A DNA stretch of 6,402 bases from CAYMLQ01 sp964390795. GTDB taxonomy: Bacteria > Verrucomicrobiota > Kiritimatiellia > RFP12 > UBA1067. The position numbers and the translations under genes are program-made. Shown one piece after another: positions 1 through 5,368 of this stretch. Where the stretch lies: the NCBI GenBank assembly GCA_964390795.1, contig CAYMLQ010000347.1, positions 1 to 6,402 on the forward strand. The letters run 5' to 3'. The first letter of the stretch is position 1; every line of letters begins with the position of its first letter. The notes beneath the pieces are model-generated. The model saw only the letters and a list, made by a program, of their open reading frames with translations. It did no database searches and had not been told where the DNA came from.

Positions 1-44
1 CCAATCATGGGAATCGGCATGTCGCCGGCCAAGCCTATGGGATG

Positions 45-389
45 CTAGTGATTCAGATACTGCATCGTAAACGTCGCTGTTTTCGGCTGTAGGCCCTTGA
101 GCACCGGGACTGGCGCTGCGATCCGAAACAAGGGCATTCCTGATCGCCCGACCCTCACAGAGACGGGGGGAACGGCAGCCGTACTTTGCACACCCTTCGA
201 CTGCAGCGGGCCTCCGTCGGTCTGGGCGGCCGCCCCGCATGCGAAGAGGAGTCCGAAAACAACGCGACAGCAGGTTCGCAGGATGCTGGCCGCAGGGTGC
301 GACTTGAAACCTAGCGCCGTGTTGTGAGACAGCGCCTGATGTGATATCAACGATCCGCCAGAACGTGGCCGCAAAAAGCGAATTGTCAT
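45..389 (-). CDS. Small putative secreted protein, family not recognised
   Basis: This 114-residue reading frame has a good translation start: ATG at 389-387 is preceded by AGGAGGG (complement of 396-402) at normal spacing, and a sigma70-like promoter lies further upstream. That is why I prefer it to an in-frame start 20 codons earlier. The N-terminus is long and basic, followed by a short hydrophobic run (VVFGLLFACGAAAQ, about residues 42-55) that could be a signal peptide cleaved after AAA or Q; LFAC is also a weak lipobox. The mature part is short, with no motif I know. The frame stops at TAG (45-47), but the same frame stays open beyond it to the window edge (HPIGLAGDMPIPMI), so the gene may be a truncated or broken 5' part of a longer secreted protein. 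Function is unknown. The start context supports a real gene; the product is a guess. Confidence 0.5.
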   Translation of the reverse strand: MTIRFLRPRSGGSLISHQALSHNTALGFKSHPAASILRTCCRVVFGLLFACGAAAQTDGGPLQSKGVQSTAAVPPVSVRVGRSGMPLFRIAAPVPVLKGLQPKTATFTMQYLNH

Positions 390-395
390 AAAGCA

Positions 396-402
396 CCCTC
401 CT
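396..402 (-). promoter_or_regulatory. Shine-Dalgarno site deciding the start at 389
   Basis: The minus strand reads AGGAGGG followed by six bases and ATG. This is the strongest ribosome-binding site in the window, and it selects ATG 389 over the upstream in-frame ATG at 449. Confidence 0.7.
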
Positions 403-460
403 AACCGGTTATTCCAATTCCACAAATGAAAGCACCCATACTTTTTCAATACATAACACT

Positions 461-489
461 ATTTTAGTACACCCAATTTAGAAAATCAA
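461..489 (-). promoter_or_regulatory. Sigma70-like promoter for the small secreted-protein gene
   Basis: On the minus strand TTGATT (489-484) is followed by a 17-base spacer and TAAAAT (466-461), four of six and five of six matches to the -35 and -10 consensus. It lies in the most AT-rich stretch of the window. Transcription would start near 454 and leave a leader of about 65 bases before the ATG at 389. This is read from the sequence only. Confidence 0.55.
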
Positions 490-524
490 AACTATGTTCA
501 TTTTTTTCGGGGGTGGCTCAGCGG

Positions 525-582
525 CGAGAGCGAGTGCATGAACACGCTCTCGGCATACACCGTTTCACCGCTTCGCACTCGC
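525..582. repeat. Two overlapping, mutually exclusive inverted repeats
   Basis: CGAGAGCG (525-532) pairs with CGCTCTCG (545-552). GCGAGTGC (530-537) pairs with GCACTCGC (575-582). Each is a perfect 8-bp stem, and they share bases 530-532, so only one can form at a time. They lie between the divergent promoters, just upstream of the lpxI promoter. In DNA they could be operator half-sites; in RNA they would matter only if transcription enters from upstream. No T-run follows either stem, so they are not intrinsic terminators. Confidence 0.35.
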
Positions 583-594
583 CCCATTCGCGCC

Positions 595-624
595 TTGTCG
601 CCGCCGCGCCGCTTCCGGTATAAT
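595..624 (+). promoter_or_regulatory. Sigma70-like promoter for lpxI, near-leaderless
   Basis: TTGTCG (595-600), an 18-base spacer and a perfect TATAAT (619-624). Only seven bases separate the -10 box from the ATG at 632, so the expected transcription start falls at or one base before the start codon. No Shine-Dalgarno site precedes that ATG, which fits a leaderless transcript. Confidence 0.6.
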
Positions 625-631
625 CCGGCGC

Positions 632-1486
632 ATGGTTAAGGTTCATGACGCGACAGACAAGCTCCTCATCATCGCCGGCAGCGGCACCTACCCCGCCTGC
701 ATCGCCGCCGGCGCGCGCAAGGCCGGCGTGCGGCACATCACCGTGCTGGCCTTCCGCGGTATGACCGCCCGCGCGACCGTCGCGCAGGCGGACGAGGCGG
801 CCTGGTTCGGCATCGGCGAGATGCGCACGGCCTTTGCCTGGTTCGCCCGGCAGGGCGTGTCCTGCGCGATCATGGCCGGCCAGATCAACCCGCTCGCGCT
901 CTTCCAGACCCGGTTCGACGATCTGGCCCGCTCGTGGCTGAGCGGCCTGCCGGTGAAAAACGCGCACACCATTTTCGGCAAGATCGCCGTGGAAATGGAG
1001 AAGATCGGCATCCGCCTGCTGCCCGCCTCGTGCTACATGGACGACGCCATCCCCGGGCCGGGCGTGCTGACCCGGCGCTCGCCTGATGAGCGCGAGACCC
1101 GCGACATCGCCTTCGGCCATCGGGTCGCCCGGGATATCTGCGGCCTGGACATCGGCCAGACGCTGGTGGTGAAGGACGGCATGATCCTGGCCGTCGAAGC
1201 GTTTGAGGGCACCAACCAGGCGATCCGCCGTGGCGGCAAGCTCGGCGGCAAGGGCGCGGTGGTGGTCAAGGTCGCCAAAGAGGGGCACGACATGCGTTTC
1301 GACATCCCGGTCATCGGCGAAGCCACCATCGCCACCCTGCGCAAGGCGGGCGCCTCGGCCCTCGCCTTCCAGGCCGGGCGGCTCGTAATGCTCGAGCGCG
1401 CCAAGGTCATCGCCGCCGCCGACCGGCTGAACATCGCCGTGGTCAGCCTCGACAGCGGCCTTCCCTCCGCCCCGCTGCGCCCGTAG
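632..1486 (+). CDS. lpxI: UDP-2,3-diacylglucosamine pyrophosphatase LpxI
   Basis: LpxI (formerly DUF1009) hydrolyses UDP-2,3-diacylglucosamine to lipid X and UMP, the fourth step of lipid A synthesis, at the cytoplasmic side of the inner membrane. It replaces the unrelated LpxH in many Gram-negatives. The 284 residues match the family's usual length. Visible family features are the N-terminal LLIIAGSGTYP (residues 11-21), GQINP (83-87), the central KNAHTIFGKIAVEME segment (109-123), EAFEGTNQAI (189-198) and MRFDIPVIG (221-229). D224 in that last motif probably corresponds to the functionally essential aspartate described in Caulobacter LpxI (D225). The start is the first ATG, 15-20 residues before the conserved N-terminal strand, directly behind a TATAAT box and without a Shine-Dalgarno site. 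lpxB follows after a short gap, so both are probably co-transcribed. Codon use resembles the neighbours. Confidence 0.93.
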   Translation: MVKVHDATDKLLIIAGSGTYPACIAAGARKAGVRHITVLAFRGMTARATVAQADEAAWFGIGEMRTAFAWFARQGVSCAIMAGQINPLALFQTRFDDLARSWLSGLPVKNAHTIFGKIAVEMEKIGIRLLPASCYMDDAIPGPGVLTRRSPDERETRDIAFGHRVARDICGLDIGQTLVVKDGMILAVEAFEGTNQAIRRGGKLGGKGAVVVKVAKEGHDMRFDIPVIGEATIATLRKAGASALAFQAGRLVMLERAKVIAAADRLNIAVVSLDSGLPSAPLRP

Positions 1487-1546
1487 TTTTAAGGAGCGTT
1501 GGAATCAGCGGTTTCGGTATTATTTGAAGGCACAGAAACACGTATC

Positions 1547-2722
1547 ATGAGTAACAAGGCACTCCGCATCTTCATTTGCGCCGGCGAGGTCAGCGGCGAC
1601 ATGCACGCGGCCGCGCTGATGCGTGCGCTGCGCGAACGCATAGGCGGCCCGATCGACTTCCGCGGGTTCGGCGGCGACGCCATGCGGGCCGAGGGCGCGG
1701 AGCTGCTCTACCACACCGACCGAACCGCGATCATCGGGTTCACGCCGATCCTCAGGGAGCTGCCGTTCCTGCTCGGCATGATCCGGCGCGTGACGCGCGA
1801 GATCCTCGCGTGGCAGCCGGATCTGGTGCTGACCGTCGACTACCCCGGCATGAATCTGCGCCTCGCCGCGTTCGCCCACGACAACGGCTTTAAGACCGTC
1901 CACTACATCTGCCCGAAGGTCTGGGCGTGGCACCAGTCGCGCATCCCGAAAATCGCGCGGAGCTACGACCTGATGCTCTGCATCTTTCCCTTCGAGCCCG
2001 CGTGCTTTAAGGATACTCCGCTCAAGGCGGTCTTTGTGGGGCACCCGCTGGTGGACCGCGCCGCCGAGACCCGCGCCGAGACCCGCGCCGACCTGCCGTG
2101 GCAGGGCCGCCACCGCATCGGCCTGCTGCCGGGCAGCCGCACCAGCGAGATCACCCGCATCCTGCCGCGCCTCTTGGAGGCTGCGGCGCTGCTCGAACAG
2201 CGGCTCGGAGGCGACTGCTCGTTTGTGATCCCCGCGCCGGGCGCCAAGATGCGTGCGCTGGGTGAAAAGATCGTCTCCTCAGCGACTTCCAAACCGCAGC
2301 GGCTGTCTTTTGTCGACGGCCAGGCGCGACAGGTGATGCTCCAGTCCCATGCCGCGGCGGTGGCCTCGGGCACGGCCACGCTGGAGTCCTGCCTGATGCG
2401 CTGCCCCACCGTGCTGGTCTACGCGGCGAGCGAGGTCACCTATCGGCTCGCCAAGGCGCTCCTCACGGGCATCCGCCACCTGGGCCTGGCGAACATCATC
2501 GCCGGGCGCGAGGTGATGCCCGAGCTGCTGCAGCGCGACTTCACGCCGGAGCGCCTGGCGGACCAGCTCTACCGCTATCTGACCGACGAGCGCGCCCGGG
2601 CCGCAGCCCTCGCGGACATGGACGCCACCAACGCCCTGCTCGGCGCGGGCGATGCCTCCGGCCGCGCCGCCGACGCCATCGTTGCAGGAGTTCTCAAGGC
2701 CCGATGCGAAGGCCGGGAATGA
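1547..2722 (+). CDS. lpxB: Lipid-A-disaccharide synthase LpxB
   Basis: LpxB is a peripheral inner-membrane glycosyltransferase (GT19) that joins lipid X to UDP-2,3-diacylglucosamine, forming the lipid A disaccharide and UDP. The 391 residues from ATG 1547 match the usual length of about 380. Motifs in order: CAGEVSGD (11-18), VDYPGMN (97-103; D98 aligns with the essential D98 of E. coli LpxB), YICPKVWAWHQSR (120-132), FVGHPLVD (163-170), LLPGSR (193-198; R198 matches the conserved arginine), ASGTATLE (273-280) and LANIIAGREVMPELLQ (314-329). The frame also opens earlier at TTG 1499, where AAGGAG lies only two bases upstream. I chose ATG 1547 because the extra 16 residues lack family support, though its own ribosome-binding site is poor (GAAGG sits too far upstream). 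A TATTAT at 1518-1523 could give an internal promoter. A 12-bp tandem duplication at 2063-2086 encodes AETR twice at residues 173-180, between the two Rossmann-like halves. Confidence 0.95.
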   Translation: MSNKALRIFICAGEVSGDMHAAALMRALRERIGGPIDFRGFGGDAMRAEGAELLYHTDRTAIIGFTPILRELPFLLGMIRRVTREILAWQPDLVLTVDYPGMNLRLAAFAHDNGFKTVHYICPKVWAWHQSRIPKIARSYDLMLCIFPFEPACFKDTPLKAVFVGHPLVDRAAETRAETRADLPWQGRHRIGLLPGSRTSEITRILPRLLEAAALLEQRLGGDCSFVIPAPGAKMRALGEKIVSSATSKPQRLSFVDGQARQVMLQSHAAAVASGTATLESCLMRCPTVLVYAASEVTYRLAKALLTGIRHLGLANIIAGREVMPELLQRDFTPERLADQLYRYLTDERARAAALADMDATNALLGAGDASGRAADAIVAGVLKARCEGRE

Positions 2723-2949
2723 CGTCAACCTGCTGGTCGAAGGTGATCACGTTGGGCATCTCCGTTCATTCGCACCCGCGCCCGGTCCCTGGCTACCTTG
2801 CGCGGCGCGTCTTTCAGGGGTGGCGCGCGGCCTCCGGACGCGCCCTGCGCATGATTTGGCGCCTGTTTGCGAACGGAACAGTCAAAATGAAAATTGCTGG
2901 CTGTCGGCTGCGCCTTCTTTCAGGCGGCAGCGGCGACTGGCGAGGGTAA
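2719..2949 (+). CDS. Doubtful small ORF overlapping the lpxB stop (ATGA)
   Basis: A 76-codon frame begins at ATG 2719, which overlaps the lpxB stop in ATGA, the usual arrangement for translational coupling, and ends at TAA 2947-2949. Third codon positions are mostly G or C, as in neighbouring genes, but the surroundings are GC-rich anyway. The product is basic, with several tryptophans and arginines in its middle (QGWRAASGRALRMIWRLF, about residues 33-50), and has no signal peptide or motif I recognise. It could be a real coupled small protein, the damaged start of a former downstream gene, or chance. The lack of any family resemblance and its position in a degenerate region keep confidence low. 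Confidence 0.22.
   Translation: MTSTCWSKVITLGISVHSHPRPVPGYLARRVFQGWRAASGRALRMIWRLFANGTVKMKIAGCRLRLLSGGSGDWRG
2804..2844. repeat. Inverted repeat downstream of lpxB
   Basis: GGCGCGTC (2804-2811) pairs with GACGCGCC (2837-2844) around a 25-base GC-rich loop. It lies about 80 bases past the lpxB stop and could fold in the lpxIB mRNA 3' end. No T-run follows, so it is not a classical intrinsic terminator, although it could protect the 3' end or be chance in GC-rich DNA. Confidence 0.25.
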
Positions 2950-2950
2950 G
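2887..2950 (+). pseudogene. Possible frameshifted signal-peptide start of a lost secreted gene
   Basis: ATG 2887 is followed by AAAATTG. Read as is, the frame gives an arginine-rich peptide that ends at 2949. If one A of the four-base A run (2890-2893) is removed, it reads MKLLAVGCAFFQAAAA, which has the form of a Sec signal peptide: basic start, hydrophobic core and an AAA cleavage region. A weak GGA lies 9 bases upstream. The restored frame stops at 3062-3064, so it would still not reach the PEP-CTERM remnant at 3055-3261 without a second lesion. I infer that these may be the two ends of one decayed gene. The resemblance to a signal peptide could also be chance. Confidence 0.25.
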
Positions 2951-3054
2951 CGCTTGCTTTCGTTCTGTTGGCGGCTCAGCACAGCTTCGCCCTCCCTTTT
3001 CCAAGCACATCCGCAGAGTGGGGGAAGCTGCTTAATCCCTGTCCCCGACGTTCC

Positions 3055-3261
3055 TCAATTCTGAACACCGGAGCAACTGCGGACGGCCGCATGCTGGCGC
3101 TGAACGGCGCGTTGACGTTCGACAACAACGTCCTGACGGTGCCGGAACCCGGCACGCTCCACTTGCTCGTCATCGGGCTTGCGGCCCTGGCTTTCGCCGG
3201 GCGGCGCTTCAAAGCGTCCGAAAAAGGGAGTGAGGCTGTGCCGAGCCGACGCTTATCATAG
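3055..3261 (+). pseudogene. C-terminal remnant of an ice-binding-like (DUF3494) PEP-CTERM protein
   Basis: From the serine codon at 3055 the frame reads SILNTGATADGRMLALNGAL followed by TFDNNVLTV, matching the last repeat of the DUF3494 ice-binding-like beta-solenoid, whose family pattern is LNTGA..NGR.LA...AVTLD.N. It runs directly into a PEP-CTERM sorting signal: VPEPGT (3139-3156), a hydrophobic helix (LHLLVIGLAALAFAG) and a basic end (RRFK). Such proteins are exported, then processed by an exosortase at the PEP motif. Nothing upstream in the frame resembles the roughly 200 preceding residues of the domain, and no good start exists (only TTG 2968), so the gene has lost most of its length. 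About 13 residues trail the basic cluster, longer than usual. The last six bases overlap the 3' end of the convergent gene at 3256. No exosortase gene lies in the window. Confidence 0.72.
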
Positions 3262-3954
3262 CGCCCTTCCGGACAGCGGCTCGTCCGTACGGGTATGCAC
3301 GCCGATCTGGAGGCACATGAGTGCCCAGAAGCCGCCGATCAGGCCGGCCACGTGCGACTGCACGGCGGGCGGCAGACTGTAGACCACCAGCATGCTGGGG
3401 TACCAGAGCGCCCAGTTCATCACCAGGTTCGGCACCACCAGGCGCCGGTACCAGCCCCGCCCCAGCAGCGGCGCCACCTCGGACCAGCGGTAGTCGCGCG
3501 CCTTCCAAAGGTGGGCGATGGCCGCCACCGGGGAGGCGAAGAGGGCGGTGTAGCCGCACTGGTCGGTCACGACCTTGCGCACCAGCGTCCAGGCGTCCGT
3601 GCCGTCGCCATACCAGACGCTCTGGAGCGCATAGAAGCGCGGCAGGAGCAGTCCCATGGGAATCCAAAACGCCACGGCGAAAAGCAGGGCTTTGCCCTTT
3701 TCTTTGGGCCGCAGGGCCGGTATCGACAGGCAGAAGAGATACGGGATGATCCCGCAGAAGAAGAAGTAGGTGCCGAGGGAGAAGGCGACGCCGAAGCGCG
3801 CCTGCCACTGGGCGACAACCGCCAGCGCCGCACGCACGGGTGGGAGCCAGAGATATCCCGCCAGCAGCGCCAGCACCGCAGCCTGCAGAAGCAGGCCGGG
3901 AATCAGGTTGGCGCGGGCGGCTTTGAGACCGATCTTCCACGGATTCGTTTCCAT
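3256..3954 (-). CDS. Mpv17/PMP22-like multi-pass membrane protein
   Basis: The 232-residue product is strongly hydrophobic, with probable membrane segments at about residues 18-37, 55-78, 88-108, 134-150, 172-193 and 200-218. Several features recall Mpv17/PMP22 in order: NPWKIGLKAARAN at the N-terminus (human MPV17 has HPWKVQVLTAG), a FYALQSVWYGDG segment followed by KVVTDQCGY (127-135; human KMLLDQGGF), SPVAAIAHLW (141-150), and a C-terminal block with VPNLVMNWALWYPSMLVVYSLP (about 173-195) and FWALMCLQ (209-216). Human MPV17 is 176 residues, so this is longer. Mpv17 proteins are channel-like proteins of organelle membranes; the role of bacterial relatives is unknown to me. I chose ATG 3954 because homology begins at once; a GTG at 4002 would add 16 residues. 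No Shine-Dalgarno site precedes either. A -10-like TAAACT sits seven bases before the ATG. It is divergent from the ATPase gene at 4086. The fold assignment is by eye. Confidence 0.68.
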   Translation of the reverse strand: METNPWKIGLKAARANLIPGLLLQAAVLALLAGYLWLPPVRAALAVVAQWQARFGVAFSLGTYFFFCGIIPYLFCLSIPALRPKEKGKALLFAVAFWIPMGLLLPRFYALQSVWYGDGTDAWTLVRKVVTDQCGYTALFASPVAAIAHLWKARDYRWSEVAPLLGRGWYRRLVVPNLVMNWALWYPSMLVVYSLPPAVQSHVAGLIGGFWALMCLQIGVHTRTDEPLSGRAL

Positions 3955-3961
3955 CGGCCCC

Positions 3962-3990
3962 AGTTTACAGAACCCGGCCGCACGGGCAAA
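3962..3990 (-). promoter_or_regulatory. Weak candidate promoter for the Mpv17-like gene
   Basis: On the minus strand TTTGCC (3990-3985), a 17-base spacer and TAAACT (3967-3962), then seven bases and ATG. The matches are poor at -35 and moderate at -10. It is listed mainly because the -10-to-ATG distance is the same as at lpxI. Confidence 0.3.
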
Positions 3991-4070
3991 GCTCAAATGC
4001 ACCCGTCAGATAAAAACGCTACCCAAAACGCCCCATATCCGCTATTTTATTGACGTTTCATGCTCAACCC

Positions 4071-4078
4071 AAGGAAGG
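4071..4078 (+). promoter_or_regulatory. Shine-Dalgarno site deciding the GTG start at 4086
   Basis: AAGGAAGG lies seven bases upstream of GTG 4086. It supports this start over the in-frame TTG at 4050, which has no ribosome-binding site and would add 12 unconserved residues. Confidence 0.65.
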
Positions 4079-4085
4079 TCGCCCT

Positions 4086-5303
4086 GTGAAAGACATTCAT
4101 GTTCAGGCTCAAAGAGACCATATCTTATCGCTGTGCACGGCCTCGCCCATCCAGGCGCTGACCGAGCTGGTGTGGAACGCGCTGGACGCGGACGCCTTCG
4201 ACGTCAAGGTCGACGTCATCCAGAATCCGCTGGGCGGCATCGACGCGCTCCGCGTGGCCGACGACGGGCTGGGCGTCAACGCGCTTCAGGCGGACACCCA
4301 CTTCGGCAACCTGGGCGGCTCCTGGAAGCGCGACGCCGACAAGACCCCGCTCTCGGGACGCGTGCTGCACGGCAGCAAGGGCAAGGGGCGCTTCAAGGCG
4401 TTCGCGCTCGGCAGCCGCGTCGAGTGGCGCACGACGATGCAGAGCGACGCGGGGCTGCGCTCGTTCGTTTTGACGGGCTCCGCCGATGAGCCGGGGCACT
4501 TCACGCTCACCGACGTCGTCACTCCGGGCCCGGGCACCGGAACCGAGGTGATGATCACCGACATCCGCAGCGCGCACGGCTCGCTGCTCGACACCTCCTG
4601 GGTCGTGCAGCAGCTGGCTTCGCATTTCGCGCTCTACCTCAAGGCCTATCCCAACGTGCGCATTTACTTCCAAGGCCTGCTGGTCAATCCGGTCATCGTA
4701 CAGCATGCCTGCCAAACCTACCACCTCAAGTCCTCGGAAGGGTCGAAGGCGGAGCTGCAGGTGATCGAATGGAAGACCAAGCAGAGCCGCGGCAGGATCG
4801 TCCTGTGCAACTCCGACGGCTTCGCGCTCCACGATGTCGATGCGGCGGTGCGCCCCGGCAGCGGCTTCAACTACACCGCCTACCTGGTCTCGCCGCGCTT
4901 CGCCGCCTTGCACGAGGAGAACCTGCTGATCCTCGATGAGATGCACCCGGAGGTGAAAGCCTTTCTGGATGCCTCGCGCGACATCCTACGCCGCCATTTC
5001 CGCGAACGGCGCGAGGCGGTGACCGCCGAGCTGCTGCACCAGTGGCAGAGCGACGGTGTCTACCCGTACGCGGGCGAGGCCGCCAGCGAAGCCGAGGCCG
5101 CCGCCCGCAAACAGTTCGAGGCGTGCGCGCTCACCATCCGCACGTATTCTGATAGTTTCGACATCCTCTCCGTTCTGGAGAAGAAACTGCTCTTCCGGCT
5201 GCTGCGCGAACTGCTCGATACCCAGCCCGACACCGGCACCGCCGTGCTGGCTGACGCGCTGAACCTCCCGCTCAAGAAACGTAAGGAGCTTCAGAAAGTC
5301 TGA
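4086..5303 (+). CDS. GHKL-type (Hsp90/MORC-like) ATPase, short form
   Basis: A 405-residue cytoplasmic protein with no membrane segment. The N-terminal part carries the Bergerat ATP-binding fold: N box ELVWNALDADA (27-37; E27 as probable catalytic base and N31 for magnesium), G1 box ADDGLGV (58-64), FGNLGGSWK (73-81), lid HGSKGKGRFKAFALG (95-109), and TGTEVMITD (151-159). The lid followed by VEWRT resembles bacterial MutL/MORC-type ATPases. The second part, about 175-330, looks like a transducer-like domain with conserved-looking stretches such as GFALHD (245-250), FNYTAYL (261-267) and WQSDGVYPYAGE (320-331), then a helical region to 405. As I recall, relatives continue for several hundred residues past this point, so the stop after a lysine-rich end suggests a C-terminal truncation. 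Such ATPases occur in some restriction and defence loci, but none is visible beside it. Substrate is unknown. The preceding gene is divergent, so it is probably transcribed alone. Confidence 0.82.
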   Translation: MKDIHVQAQRDHILSLCTASPIQALTELVWNALDADAFDVKVDVIQNPLGGIDALRVADDGLGVNALQADTHFGNLGGSWKRDADKTPLSGRVLHGSKGKGRFKAFALGSRVEWRTTMQSDAGLRSFVLTGSADEPGHFTLTDVVTPGPGTGTEVMITDIRSAHGSLLDTSWVVQQLASHFALYLKAYPNVRIYFQGLLVNPVIVQHACQTYHLKSSEGSKAELQVIEWKTKQSRGRIVLCNSDGFALHDVDAAVRPGSGFNYTAYLVSPRFAALHEENLLILDEMHPEVKAFLDASRDILRRHFRERREAVTAELLHQWQSDGVYPYAGEAASEAEAAARKQFEACALTIRTYSDSFDILSVLEKKLLFRLLRELLDTQPDTGTAVLADALNLPLKKRKELQKV

Positions 5304-5329
5304 ACGCTTAAAAAAACAAGAATTCGCTT

Positions 5330-5357
5330 TTCACAAAGGGGGGTGTGCGTTTATAAC
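5330..5357 (+). promoter_or_regulatory. Strong sigma70-like promoter for the gene at 5369
   Basis: TTCACA (5330-5335), a 16-base spacer and TATAAC (5352-5357), five of six matches in both boxes. The expected transcription start is near 5364, only about five bases before the ATG at 5369, and no Shine-Dalgarno site is present. This again suggests a very short or absent leader. It also separates this gene from the ATPase gene upstream. Confidence 0.62.
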
Positions 5358-5368
5358 TAGTTGCGGCA

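Noticed and set aside
97..327. Plus-strand frame opposite the first gene
   Set aside because: No ribosome-binding site or motif; the minus-strand gene has both a promoter and a strong Shine-Dalgarno site.
509..586. tRNA-like segment: GGCTCAGCGG with GAGAGC forms a perfect D-arm, and GGGG/CCCC could pair at the ends
   Set aside because: The anticodon arm does not fold with a seven-base loop and T at position 33, and no T-arm with a TTCGANTC loop exists. Only the D-arm is tRNA-like, so it is likely chance.
518..1288. Long minus-strand reading frame opposite lpxI
   Set aside because: Antisense shadow in GC-rich coding DNA. The composition is biased to Ala, Arg, Gly and His with no motif, and lpxI on the other strand is certain.
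1499..1546. Upstream TTG start for lpxB
   Set aside because: AAGGAG is only two bases from TTG, and the added 16 residues have no counterpart in the family.
2652..3035. 127-codon plus-strand frame spanning the end of lpxB
   Set aside because: It begins inside lpxB in another frame, has no start context and no recognisable domain.
3295..4053. Long plus-strand reading frame opposite the Mpv17-like gene
   Set aside because: Rich in His, Arg, Gln and Pro with no domain. The minus strand encodes a coherent multi-helix membrane protein.
4034..4055. Promoter for the ATPase gene using TATTTT or TTGACG
   Set aside because: No partner box at a suitable distance could be found for either.
4125..4946. 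Long minus-strand reading frame opposite the GHKL ATPase
   Set aside because: Shadow frame; the plus strand has full ATPase motifs and a good Shine-Dalgarno site.
5304..5345. Possible terminator after the ATPase gene (A-run and T-run around GAATTC)
   Set aside because: No stem longer than the GAATTC palindrome can be formed before a T-run.
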